From the NCBI GenBank assembly GCA_026724425.1, contig JAIUCV010000019.1, positions 8,801,280 to 8,865,279 on the forward strand: 64,000 bases of DNA, read 5' to 3'. The stretch is from Erythrophleum ivorense. Its lineage: Eukaryota; Streptophyta; Magnoliopsida; Fabales; Fabaceae. Below the pieces are notes generated by a model. It saw only the letters and a program-made list of their open reading frames with translations, ran no database searches and was not told where the DNA came from. A program made the position numbers and the translations under genes. Positions 1 to 12,718 of this stretch are shown piece after piece; the first letter of the stretch is position 1, and every line of letters starts with the position of its first letter.

Positions 1-3000
1 AACTCCTAAAAATAATAAAAGTTAAGATATGCTTCACCGTAAGATGGATATGCTCTAAGCTATGTTATGACAATATGTTTCCAGCAAGCATTCACATGCC
101 ATGGTATATTGATGCTTTACTTCTGTATTGAAATGATGCTTTGATGAATGCCTTTAGTTTGCTTAAGTTTGGTGAAGCCAAAAGTCTCTTAATTAGGATG
201 AGGATAAGCCAAAAGTTCTTAAGGTTGGGTGAAACAAAGCCAAAAGTCTCTAGTGTAACAACCAAAAATTGCTGAAATTTCTAAAATCCTAAAATTTTTC
301 TAAGTCTACTAGCTATAACGAGAAATGGCCTAACTATAGCAAATGTACCAGTTTGCTATAGCGAGAATGCTTCTAGCTATAGTAAGTTCAGGCATCTCAC
401 AAAAACCAAGGGGTTCCTTACAATAGCTTATGCCGTAGCAAGAACAGGAGTCTGGGACTGATACATACTCGCCATAATGAGGGTTATTTTCTACTATAGC
501 GAGGGTTAGTCCAAAAAAGTGTAAAAAAGAAGAATTTTGCTTCTTAAAGAGCCCAAATCCTCTCCTTTTCTTTTAACCGACCTAAGTTTAGTCTAAAACA
601 AAGAAAATGGCTAGAGAGAAAGAGAGAGAGAGACCAAGAGAAGGAAGGAAAAACAAGGAAAAAATAAGCAAACTTGAGATTTCCATATCTTTTCTTCTTA
701 GAATTTTGTTCTTTTCTCTTTGTCCTCTCTTTCTATAGTTTTGGTTGTTGACTTAGTTTTGTTTTGAGTTTGGTTCAGAAGAGGGAGAGTAGAGAATAAA
801 AAGGAAGGTGAAGGAAAAAGAGAATCACTCTTGAAAGAAGCTAGAACTCAACGTAGATACTTATGTATCTTACTTCTTCTTTTTGCTTTCCTTAAGTATG
901 TTGGTTCTACCAACTTGAGAGAGGAAGGAAATTTGACCTAGAGCAAGTAAGAAATCCTTGAATTAGAGTATGGGAAGTTGAGAAATACAAAAAGAACTAA
1001 GAGAAGGGCTAGTAAAATTTAAGAGGGGAAAAGATAGGGATTTAATCTCCTAGCCTTTGTGAGTAATTGTTTGAGTTCCAAGAGAGTAATTGCATGCTAC
1101 TTGCTATGTCTAGGCTTAAAAGAAGCAGCTCTATTTAGTTGTGATTGTGAAATAAAGAAGGAAGAAGAGAACTCAAAAGGGAAGACTTGTGTTGGCTTAT
1201 AAGGTAGCTCTCCACTCTTTCTTATTGCATTATTAGATGTATATAGTCATTATATGCTTGTGTATGTGCTTGTTGTGTGAGACATGACATATGTTATTGC
1301 CTTGATGCATTGGTACTAATATGCTTATGCTTTGGATTGTAAAAATTGCTCTGGAGAGGTAGTGCCAAAAGTCTCTTGTGATGGGTGAGGTAGAGCCGAA
1401 AGTCCCTGAGGATGGGTGAGACAAGGCCAAAAGTCTTATGGATGAGAGAGGCCAAGTCAAAAGTCCTAAACCAAGGGTGAGGCTATCCAAAAGTCTCAAA
1501 AATCGAGTGAGGCTAGATCAAAAGTCCCTAAAGCTTATTCTTGGTATTGATATGATATTCATGGCATGTAAATCTTGTGTTGTATGATTGTGAATGGTTA
1601 GATGCCTACTTGCATGTTTTGACTCATTTATACATTTTGATTGCTTCCTCGAATGAGTATATGAGTTATTGAGATTCCATGAATCTCACCCCCTTCCCTC
1701 TCCCATCTCATATGATCCAGGTGGAGCTCAAGAGCCTAAGAGTAGAGGCCATGAGGTATAGACAGCCCTTTTAACCCTTTTTGCCCACTTTTGCATAGTT
1801 TGATGTATAAGAAAGCCAAAGTGCTCATGTATACATATTCTTTTTAATATGTAAATGCTTAAATAAGTGTGAAAGTATGTATAAATGATGTGTGACCCAT
1901 GTATGGAACAAAAGTAATGAAAAGATGAGATTTAACCCTTTGGTGGCTTATATGTAGTAGTATACTTCTGCCCGTAGCATGGTGAGTTTGAGATGTGTGT
2001 TAGTTTAGATCACTTGGGCAATTCATATATATTGTGTTTATACTTTAAAACTTGCCCAAGAGGTGTTAGAGCATGTAGGAGACCATTTACCCTCATTTTG
2101 AACCATTTATGGTGTCAAAACTGCTAAATTTGTGAGATTTGTCAAAGTATGACTAAATGAGATCTTCTTGATGTGAAATTTAGCATGCCTCTAGATCTTG
2201 TTGATATCTTCTTAGGAAGCTAAAGAGCGTAATATTTGAAGGTCTAGTGAATATTTGGCAAATTGTTGAAATTGGAGAATTTTCTAGTTTTGGCTAGTTC
2301 TTGTGCTAATAAGTCCGAAAATGAATTTGTGTCATTCATGGACCAAACAGTGTCTAATTGTCATGAAATTTTATAGAGATAAACTAGACATCCACAGTGA
2401 CCTATTCTAATTGGAAGAACCTCAATCGGAGGTCCGTAGAGGGAGAAATAACTTTTTGAAATTTTGTGTCAATATTAGGGAAGCCATCCAACCTTTGGTA
2501 CTATTCCATCATTTTTCGAGGTCCAAGCCTACTGAAATGATATAGAATTATTTTTCTCCTCTAGTTAACATTTTTAACTTTCAAAATTGGTAATTTTTCT
2601 TAGATTCAATTTTTTTGGAATTAGTTATGAATTTTTGAAGTTTATGACAGCAAGCTGCATCGGTACCAGGGATAGCCAGGCCTCTGTCTCTTTTTCGATG
2701 TCAAACATGGTCCAAACGCTGAGATTATGGTTGGGAATTATTTTTAGTGTAAATTTAACACCTAGATATTTCTAGAAAGTTATGGTTTGCTTTATTCCCA
2801 TTTTTCTAGAATTAGTTATGATTTTTCAAAATTAGAGCAAAAAATTTAACTTTTGGGCTCGTTTTGAGAAATTGTATTTTGGGGTTTTTGGTTTCATATC
2901 TGTGGTTCATGGGTTGTTTTATACTATGTATGAGTTGTATAAATGGCGTTTGAGTAGATTATATGATTGATGGGTTCATAGGACCCACAGGACAAATTAT

Positions 3001-4682
3001 AAGTGTTTAAACCCTAATACATAGAAGGAAAATACCCGATTTGCTCTTTTTCTTTAAAAATCATATGGAATCAAGCCTAAGCAGAGACTAGTTGGAGTTA
3101 ATATATTATGGTGTTACAGCAAGAGTGAAGCTTAGTTAAAAGTCCCTTGAAAATGGGTGAGGCAAGTCCAAAAGTTCTAAAGAGAGTGAGTGAAGCTAAA
3201 CCAATGCTTTGGCAAGCTAATGTATGTTATCTATGTCCTTATGAATGAATAGAATGCTTTATGTATGATTGAGAATTTCATGTTGGCATACATGCATCTA
3301 GACTTGAAACTTGCATCAAGTATGTATGTTTGAAAGGGAGATGAGCTATTGAGATTATTTGAATCTCATTCCCTCCTCTCTAATGTCATGACATGCTAGG
3401 TGGATCAAATGAACAAGGAAATAAGAGCCACCAAGTTGGAAGACGAGAGAATGACAAGAAACTGTGCTACTTTGTTCATTTTGTAACCATTTAATGCTAT
3501 ATGATGAAATCCCTTGATAATGATGTTGTACAACCATGAAAATATATATAATTACATAGATATTTAATGTATGTATGAGACTTAATGCCATGGGAATACT
3601 ATAGCAAAATCTTGACATTGAATGGCAAAATGAAGATTGTATGTTCATGTGTAAACCTTGGGATGGAAGAGTGAATTTATAGAATTTGGGTTATTAGCCC
3701 TTTGAGACATCTTTAATAGAGCATTTCAGTGCATTCCAAGGTGCTCATGTGGCCATAGAAGTAGAGGAACCAAAATTGGACACCTTGAGACCCTTAGGAA
3801 GCATGAAAATTGACCATTTGCACCCCTATATCACAAACTAGCCAAATGAACGAATTTCTCCTTAAAATTTGGCAGGCATCTAGAGCTTGTTGAGACTTTT
3901 TGGGAAGGTAAAGTGGATAATATTTAGAGGTCTATGGAATATTTGGTGAATTTTTTAAATTGGCTAAAAATCAGAATTTGTTGTTGTCATTGTTTATATG
4001 GTCTGAAATTTGCTGTGTTAATTAAGGGACAAAAATGTCCAATTGCTATGAAATTTTATAGGCAGAAACTAGACCTTTCTAGTGACTTGTGCCAATTAGA
4101 ATCACCCTATTTGGATGTCTAGAGAGGAGGATATAAATTTTTAAAGTTGCTATCCAGTATCGGGCATCTAGTCAGGCCTATGTCGCTGTTTGATTAATTT
4201 TCGTGGTCTGAACGAACCTAGAATGGTCTAGAATGATTTTTTTCCTCTAGCTAACATCCATAACTTTCCAGATTGGTATCATTTGCATGGATTAGATTTT
4301 TGTGAAATTAATTGAATATTTTTTAAATTCATATCAGAAACCTGTATCAATACCAATAGTCAGTTGGTTATAAATTTTTAAAGTTTTCCTTAAATCTACC
4401 ACTGTACAATTCGTGATGAATGAAGGGATTTTTGAAATTTTTGATTTAAGAACCGTGGCTTGCTAGATAAATTGAGTTACTTATGATTTGTACCAATGCT
4501 AAATGACTAGGGAATGTTGTTAGTAAGTTTCTAGGGGTTCACAGATCGAAATTTGAATCCTCACCCAGACATAATGCCATTAAGTCATGATTTTAATGCA
4601 AAATTCTTAGGAGTTCCTTACTACTTTGTGTAATACCACCTTGATAAAAGAAAGTTGATGCTAGGAATAATATGGTGTGACA
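1..4682 (+). mobile_element. Outer long LTR (solo-LTR-like), truncated by window start and split by a nested LTR
   Basis: Positions 1-254 and 3119-4682 belong to one long-LTR copy. Both flanks of the nested element carry the same degenerate motif (gggtgag...ccaaaagtc), as expected if the insertion landed inside that motif array. The right end near 4676-4682 reads tgtgaca after tatgg, a decayed version of the tatggtgttaca end seen at 3118 and 30914. No coding sequence is visible. The style of ends (TGTAACA/TGTTACA) and the length suggest a Ty3/gypsy chromovirus (Tekay/Del-like) LTR, but this is inference because no internal domains are present. Confidence 0.6.
255..3118 (+). mobile_element. 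LTR A: nested solo LTR of the long-LTR family
   Basis: It starts tgtaacaacc at 255 and ends tatggtgttaca at 3118 (about 2.86 kb). It shares with the copies at 4804-8093, 9310-12718 and 27251-30914 a 3' half made of repeated blocks (tcaattggaag, acctcaatcggaggtccgtagag, then a statement-like run of aaattttgaag blocks). Flanking pentamers are tctag and gcaag, which agree at three of five positions, so a target duplication is only hinted at. Two internal motif arrays are visible: gctatagcgag-like words at 310-505 and ccaaaagtc words at 1360-1530. No ORF of retroelement type is present. Confidence 0.65.
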
Positions 4683-4803
4683 GAAAGAGATGGAATCAAT
4701 GCTAAAGCCATAATAAATTAATATAGTAGAGAAATGGGCAATACACATAACAAATGTTGCTAACATAGACAAGTTCAAAACTAATGGTATTCTAGTTGTT
4801 AGA

Positions 4804-7800
4804 TGTAACATCCAATATTCCTAAAACTAAACTAAAATCGATGAGATATAAAAGGAAGACCCCAAAATGAAATGAAATAAAGCTAAGCAAGGCTAGAATA
4901 GTAAATGAAGATACCAAGTTAAAGATGCCCCAAAACCAAAGCCAAGATAACTAAATAAAATTACCTAAAAATGCAATAATAATTTTGTGATTTCAAGCAA
5001 CTTTTTAGAAACTCAAAGGAGAAAGCTTTAAATAAAAAAATTGAATTTTCTAAGGTTTTCAGAGGTTCTAAAAACCATAGGAACCCTTAGAATAGTTAAA
5101 ACCCTTCTGATGTACATTTTAAGCTGTTAGTTGACCTAAACTTTGACTAGATAATTTGAAATAGCTCCAAAGCTCATAAAATAGAAAGTAAATATTTTTA
5201 ATAAACTAAAAGACCTAAATTTTCATCTGAAAAAGACAGTTCTCAAGAAAGAGCTAAAATAAATGAAAACGGGCGAAATTGAAATTGAAAGGCAAAATGA
5301 GAATTATAAGAATTATTATAACTCACTCCCTTTTTTCTTAAAATAGACCAACCATGTCCATAACTCTCTAAAACAGACCTTGAAGTTTCTAGACCAAAAC
5401 AAAGAGGCGCACCAAGGAGAGGAGGAAGGAGAAGGAAAGAAGGCCAAAAAAATGTAAGAAAATGGCACTTTTTTCATGCTCTTGCTTTCACTAACTCGGT
5501 TCTCCTCCTTGAGCTCTTTCTTTTGGTGGTTTTGGTTTTTAGAAAGAAATAGTTTTGTGACTGAATTGTTGGAAGAGGAGAGAGTTTGAAGAAAACAAGT
5601 CAAGCATCAAATTTCTCTCTTAAAAGGCATTAGAATAAGATATATTTCTATAGTTGAAAGTTGTTTCTCCTTGGCTCTTCCTTCTTGTTCATGTTCAGCC
5701 ACACCTGGGGGAGGATGAAGGGAGATGATTTTTGACCAAAACAAAGCTGACCCAAGGGTTTTAAAGCATGAAAAATTAAAATATGTAATTATAATCAAGA
5801 AAGGAGTATTAGAAATAAGATAGAGAAATTAGGGTTTCAATTGCACCTTGAGAGTTTTAGAACCTTAAGTGGATAATTCGAGCTATATTTAATCATGTTT
5901 AGGTTAAAGAGAAGCCAAGGAATATAGGTATATATCAAACTCTCAAGGAAGGCAAACAAAACTCCATATAGCTTCCTACATGTATATGGTTTGGCCAAGG
6001 AGATGAATGGATAGCTATGGAGTGTTTCCTTGAGTTTTAATGAATTTAGAGACTTAGATATGATTAATAAATAATTCTGAAAGTTTGATTGAATTTAAAA
6101 GCCTTAGAATGAAAGTTGAATTTTTAAGGCCTAAATTGAGTTAATGAAGTAAGGTAACAGTTCAAACGAGTTTACTTGGAGTTATGAAAATTGTAGCAAT
6201 CAAGAGTTTAAGATTTAGAAAGCAGGAACCAATGGTAGCTTCATTATGGACCTAAAACTAGATTTATGTATCATATTGAGCTCTAATGAGATTAAGCAAG
6301 AATCATGAACCTAGGATGAGTTCTATGAAGTTAATTTGTCTTAAAATTGTTATGTGTAGATCCATCTAGCTCAAACACTCTAAAGTGTAAGTGTCAAGAA
6401 AAGGAAAGTCAAAATGAAAGCTAAGATCAATTGGGTTAGTGGCTATTTGTGTTCTTGCAAATTTCAAGGTAGTTTTATCTCCCTTTCTTACATACTTTTA
6501 AGTTCTTAAATGAGTGAAATGCTTATATGTGTTGTTGCTTAATGCATTCATGCAATATGTTTAGCATGATTTCCATAATGAGCTATATGTATGAATATGA
6601 GATGTTTTTTGGCTTCTAACTCCCCTAAGGCATAGAATTAAGTGCAGTAGCTCTTCTTTGGCCCCGGATTAAGAAGAGTTGAACCTACCAAGTTTATGAT
6701 GAAGTTATGGCTAGAGAATAGAAGGAATTTTTATGACACATGATGCATTTGATTTACACGAGGCATATGCATAACATCTTTGTATCGCATGCATGCCATG
6801 CACTCATAAACATTATTGTATATATTGAATTGGTTGAGATTAGCTACAAAATTCTCCCGAATCTCACCCACAACCTCCCACTAACCATTTTAGATTCATC
6901 AAACAAAAGTCAAGATCATGAGAATGCTTAAATATGAGAAATTGATGTATTAGTAGTCATCTTGGTATTAGATTTTGTTATATGTACCTATATGACACTT
7001 TATATGTATCATGATGGACCTATGATGTATTTGATGATAATATGTCATGTCTTATGATGGAACCATGTTTGAAAGTATGAAAATATCAATGTATGACCAT
7101 TTGTGACAATGTATGTGCAATATGGAAGTATATGACATAGGATGAGCCATGATGCAAATGTGTAATCTTGGATATCAAAGGGTCAAATCTTGATCCAACC
7201 ATTTTGACATGATATGGAATAATTAGAAATATCATTTAAGATGAAAGAAATGTGCTCAAAATGGAAGAAAACCAATTGAATTTCAAATGGTCCAAATTAG
7301 AACCATGAATTATAAAAAAAAAATTCATAAACAACTCCTATGTTAAAAGTGGCCTAAATGACCTAATTTGAGTCTAAGATTTGGTATGCATTTGGACCCT
7401 TCCTAGAGTTTTCTAACAAGCTAAGAACCAGAATTTTTAGAGTTGTACAGAATATTTTATGTATTTTTGAAATTCTGAAAAAATTTTAAAATGGTCATAT
7501 ACTGTTCACACTGTACAGCTCTAGTGTTTCATGTTTTTGAGGGGCCAAATGAACTTTAATGCTCATAAAATCTTACAACATATAGTTGGCATTATAAGTT
7601 TTTCTATGGCCACTAAGATCACGAAATTTGGAGTAGTGTAACTCAAAATATGTAATTTCAAAGTTTAGGGCTATCATATGGCTTCCAACCCAAACTAGGT
7701 TACTGTTCCATTGCATTTTGCAAGGCAAATGAATTCAATTTTGCCTGAAATTTTTACAACATGTAGTTCACATCCTAAACTTTCCTTAGACACCTAATTT

Positions 7801-8093
7801 GCATGATTTGTAGTTGTGTAGTTTGAGTTATAAATTTTCAAATTTAGTGTAGATTTTTGCCTCATGTTATCATTTCAGGTATTCCATGAGCTAAATATGA
7901 TAAAATAGATATGAACAAACTTGTCTGTGATAAAAATGAATTAAGGAAAAGAAAGAATCAAGTTTGGACTCTTATAGCTCAAAATGACCCATAAATGGAC
8001 CAATTTTGGTGTTGGAAAACCTATGAATGGATGTGAACCTTACTTGAATCATCATGTATTGTATGCATAAACTAAATAAAGCTAGGCATGACA
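4804..8093 (+). mobile_element. LTR B: solo LTR of the long-LTR family
   Basis: The start tgtaacatccaatattccta at 4804 and end gcatgaca at 8093 bound about 3.29 kb without coding capacity. Flanking pentamers are ttaga (4799-4803) and ttagg (8094-8098), a 5-bp target duplication with one mismatch. The first kilobase aligns with the 27251-30914 copy (for example the words agacagttct and gggcaaaatt..gaat at 5235-5305 and 27680-27755). The 3' part holds two related blocks of about 190 bp (7506-7680 and 7705-7860). Confidence 0.65.
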
Positions 8094-8229
8094 TTAGGAC
8101 AATTTGTTTTTGTTGATATCTTTATGTTGTTAATTGTGTATTTTCAAGTGTACACCTAGAAGTTGGTATTGGGAATTTTTACAATATGTCGTACACCATT
8201 TATAACTATACAAATTCAGTTTATTCTTT

Positions 8230-8680
8230 TTAGATTGTCATTACCTACTTATTATTTATTGAGAATCATGAAAATTATTTTGTCATTATTCATTAACTGA
8301 ATATAATTTTTTAAAAAGAATTAAAATTTTAAAAAAATTCTTTAATGGTGACTTTACTTGCCACTAAATTTTTTTAATGAAAAACTTGAATTATAATGGT
8401 GACTAAGTAGCTTTTTTTGTGCAAACCCTTGAAATTCACCACTAAAACTTTTTATTAATGGCAATAAAAGTTATAACTAAAAATCTATATTTAGTGACAA
8501 CCCTTCTCAAATGGCTAGATGAACATAGATAAAGTGGTCATTTTAGTCACCATTAGAAGTCCAGTTTTAGTATTACCACTTCAAATGGCCAAATTAATTG
8601 AGATATAGTGGTAATAGATGTCATCATATACCTTTTTATGGTTACTCCTTTGTTGTTATTCAAGTTTTTTTTTAGTAGTG
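8230..8680. mobile_element. Remnant of a CACTA (En/Spm)-type element, right end
   Basis: The sequence ends in ttttttttagtagtg at 8680, which on the other strand begins CACTACTAAAAAA, the usual form of a CACTA terminus. The 350 bp inside carry several short words in both orientations (ggtgac, ttagtgac, gtcaccatt, ccactaa), like the subterminal repeats of such elements. I found no matching left terminus and no transposase, so this is a non-autonomous or truncated fragment. Confidence 0.45.
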
Positions 8681-9309
8681 TAAATAGTCTTTTATGATTA
8701 ACTAAAAGATAATAATTAACAATATTCGATTTCAACAATAACATGTGTATTAAATATTTATAAATTAACAAACATTTTTCTAATAAATTATATTTTTAGT
8801 AAATGAAATCAATATTATCTTTGAAAGTATTTTTGTCATATTTTCTTTTTAAAATATTTTTAAAATAAAGAGAATAATTGTATAATTTAGATATCTCTCA
8901 GAAAAAAGGAAGAGTAATTTACTCAAGAAATTAATCTTAAGTTAATAAATAAATCCAAGATGGAAAGAACTAGGTGAGACACTTCTTTCAAAATTATGCA
9001 AAGAACTAATGTTTTAGAATGAGTTTTAGCAAATATGTGACTTAAGCAATGTTAAACAAGTACATGAACCAATAAATATAAGTTCAAGCTGGTAACATTA
9101 CACTTAAAATAGTACGCTAGTGTTAGCATAACAATGTTTAAACAAGATGGTCTAAGACAAAAAAATGTTACAATAATATGTAGTAGCTTGTATTTTAAAG
9201 CAAGTAGATAAACAAGTATATGATGTTAAACAATATTTGAATCAAAATTACCAACTAATAAAATTAGCAAGCCAAGCACTACTAAATCAATGAAAAAATG
9301 AGTAAGCAA
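8681..9309. other. Unassigned AT-rich DNA
   Basis: No gene, tRNA or clear transposon end was seen between the CACTA-like terminus and LTR C. Confidence 0.5.
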
Positions 9310-12300
9310 TGTAATATGTAATGCTTTAGCTCCCTAGCCTTCAAATCATATCACATAAACTTATCTTAACACAATTACATGAATATCACACTTTCAATTA
9401 GCGGGAAATTACGTGATTGGAAAGCCATTTACATCACTCTTGTCTTTAGAGACCATATGGACTTATAAATTTTATTTTCCATCCATAACATATCTACTCA
9501 AATAAAAAACATCACAATTCATCTCAAGAAAACCATAATTTTGGCCTCAGGTTGTTATACCAGTTTTCTTATATAAACTTTAAAAATTCATAATTAATTG
9601 TAAAAAAAATTAAAATCATGCATATGATAGCTTTTTAGAAAGTTCTAGATGTTAACTAATGACTAAAAATAATTCTAGACCAAGACAATAACATTTAACC
9701 TATGAAAATCAATAGAACATTACATCAAGTCTGCTTTTAGGCAGCTACAAGACTTGGAATTTTAAAAAAATTTCTCCCTCTATAGAGTTCCAAATGAGGT
9801 GCTCTTAGTAACTATGGAAAGTTTATGACGTATAGTTTATGTCTGTAAAATTTTATAAGTATTGGATTTCATTTGACCTACGAGTGTCATAAAAAAGCAA
9901 ACTGACCATATGAACAATACCCTTGACAATTTTGCATAATTTGGCCAATTTTGAAAAATCATAATAAATTATCTAGAGCTCCAATTTAGGTGCTCTTTGG
10001 TTATGTGATAATCCCTAAGTAAGACATACTTTTTGGCCAAATTTCATGCAAAAACTTATCCATTTGGTTAAACTTTGGTTTAACTCAAGAAATGGTCAAA
10101 ATTGAAATCCATAAAGGGTTCAACATGGACCAAGTGCCTTTCTCATCTTTCCACAGCCACTTGAGTAAGTCTAAAAGTATCTTTATAGTATATAGAAGCA
10201 TGCCAAATGGTTAAAATTATCATAGAGCTCATTCTCTCCTTGCCACTTATATTTATACACATGGACATAATGGCATATGGGTGGCAAAAACTCACACATT
10301 CATTCATTTGGTTTCCAAATTGATACATACATCATATTTACATATATTTGGATATGCTCAAAAGTTTACATCACTTGTACATCATATGATTACAAACTTT
10401 GATATCAAAATGCCTAATATTCTACTCTCCTATCAAAGTATTGCTCTTTAAGATGGGTGACTTCCATTTCTTGGTCTACTTGGCTCACCTAGACATGGTT
10501 AAATATATATGGGAGAAAAGTAAGATTCAAAAAATTCCAATAGCTTTTAACCTTTTCAAACATACATAAAGAATGCATTTATATATCCAAGAATACATGC
10601 ATGCCATATAAGCTATTAATTTACATACATAAATCATTTTTCTTGTCACATAAACTCATACATGGCAAACATAGGCTCTCAAGGGCATTGATCTAACCTC
10701 ACCCATCTTTCTTAAAACTTTTAGATTTGTATTATCCACTTTCAAGAGACTTTTGACTTAGTCTTACTCTTCTTGAGACTTTTGGCTTTGTCTCACTTAT
10801 TTTTAGGGACTTTTGGCTCATCTTCATCAATGCTAAGAGACTTTTAGCATAACCATACCCATTCACACTATTTTACATTCATAAACACATTTCAAGAAGC
10901 ATAATGGTACCATCACATGTAACTAATGGCTAAAAACATATCTCATAGTTTAAACATATACACAAACACTCAATGACAAGCAAACATCTAAGCAATGCAT
11001 GTGAAAAAGGTTAGAGAAATACCTTGAAGCAAGATGACAAACTTTTATCTTCAATACTTCTTCCCCTTTTTGGCCAGGCACATGCAACTAGGTGAGAGTT
11101 GATTCTCTTGGCCTAGACATATCACATGAGACATGATTCAATCATTGAAATAAACTATAACTTTATAAAATCTCTATGTATGGCTACTTTCTCATATGAC
11201 TTCATTATGGTTCCATACAAGACATGATGAAGCAACCCTTAAGATTCATGATCTTGGCTCCCATTTTTCATTCAATTCAAGTCTCTTAACTCCATTTAGA
11301 CTTCTTAAAGCCATCATAATTTCAATTTAAGGGGCCTAGACACAAGTTGCTTCTTTATGTTTTAAAATGCAGCCTACACCTTCATCTCACAAATCATGAT
11401 TCCTAAATTCATTCCAATGCTTCTTTTGATATTTTCTAATCATATCTAGTCTCTTTTTAACCTTAGAAGTAATTAAAACTCTCCCAAGGTGCTTGGTATT
11501 GGCTTGATCTAGATATGAGCAAAGGAAGAAGCCCATGGAGTTATCTTAGTTTTCTTAGGGAGTTTGCCACTTGTGGAGCTTTTTAGATATCTTGAGAACT
11601 CATTCACACTCTTAGACAACCAAAATTATCATTAGAAAGTTTCATACATATCAAGGTACAACAAAATCCCTAACATTGACAACTTAAATTCTAATGCTTC
11701 TCTTTGGAATTTCATTGCATATTCTTGTTTCTCATACTCAAAGACTTATGTTTCTCCCTTGGTTTAGTTAGAATTCATCTCCTATTTGATGGGCTTAAGG
11801 CTGGCCAAACATACATGGAAGAAGAGCAAGCAAGAGGAGCATGAAAGGCTATGGAAATTACCTTGATTTAATACCTTTTCAAGAGTACTTCCACTTACTT
11901 CTAGCTTCTCCTTCAAATTCTGAATTCTTCCCACTAGACTAGCCACAAACCAATCCCAATTTAGTCATCCAAACCATGGGAGAAGAGAGGAGAAAGAGAG
12001 GAATAAGTTTGCTAAAGGAAGAAGTATGGAAAAAGCTTTAAATTTGTACCTTTTTGCAAGTATTTTCTTCTTCTTCCCCTCCTCTTGTGAACCTCTCTTG
12101 GTTGGTGTCTCCTATATTTTGGGACAAAAAATAGGTTGGTTAACCAGATGGGAGAAGGGGGACATGTTATAAGACACAAGGGGGCTCATTTAAGACTTTT
12201 TCAAAATTTCAATTTTGTCTTTTTTCTTGATTCTTTCCATTTAGGCTCATTTTAACTCTTTTTTTAGAACCATCTTTTTTATTATAAAATTTAGGTCCTC

Positions 12301-12718
12301 TAACTTATAAAATGCCTTTGGTTTCAATCAATTTGGATTTAAAACCTTCCCGAATGAACCAGTCGAAATTTAGATCAACCGACACTCTAAAATATTAACC
12401 AAAAGGGTTTTAACCATTTTAGAGGTTCTTATGATTTTTAGGGCCTTTGAAAGCCCCAAAAAACTTAATTTTTTTATTTAAAAATCCCTCATTTGAGTTT
12501 TTTAAAAAATGCCCAAATTTACAAAAATATCATTACCTTTTGTCTAATTTTATTTAGTTACTTCAACTCTGGTTTTTGGACATCTTAAGTCTTGTATCCT
12601 CATTTTCTATTTTTTAGAATATTTTTCTAATTTTATTTGGTCACAAATCTTTTTATTTAAGGGATTTTCTTTTATAACTAGTCAATTTCTAATGTTTTTA
12701 GGAAAACCGGTCATTACA
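9310..12718 (-). mobile_element. LTR C: inverted copy of the long-LTR family
   Basis: Read on the minus strand it begins tgtaatgaccggttttccta at 12718 and ends near 9310 (tgtaata on the plus strand). The ccaaaagtc motif array appears inverted at 10735-10850 (gacttttggct words), and the tctatagag..ccaaatgaggtgctc block at 9775-9805 is the reverse complement of the block at 30195-30230. The flanking pentamers (agcaa, taata) do not match, so the copy is rearranged or its ends are misjudged. The lower boundary is the less certain one. Confidence 0.55.

Noticed and set aside
1233..1499. Minus-strand frame of 88 codons
   Set aside because: It overlaps the same motif array in LTR A, with no recognisable domain.
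4540..4570. tRNA-like word (gatcgaaatttgaatcc)
   Set aside because: No acceptor stem, anticodon arm or other tRNA box was found around it, and it lies inside an LTR.
5316..5603. Minus-strand frame of 95 codons in LTR B
   Set aside because: It lies inside a long LTR, has low-complexity composition and matches no family. It is not conserved in the other LTR copies.
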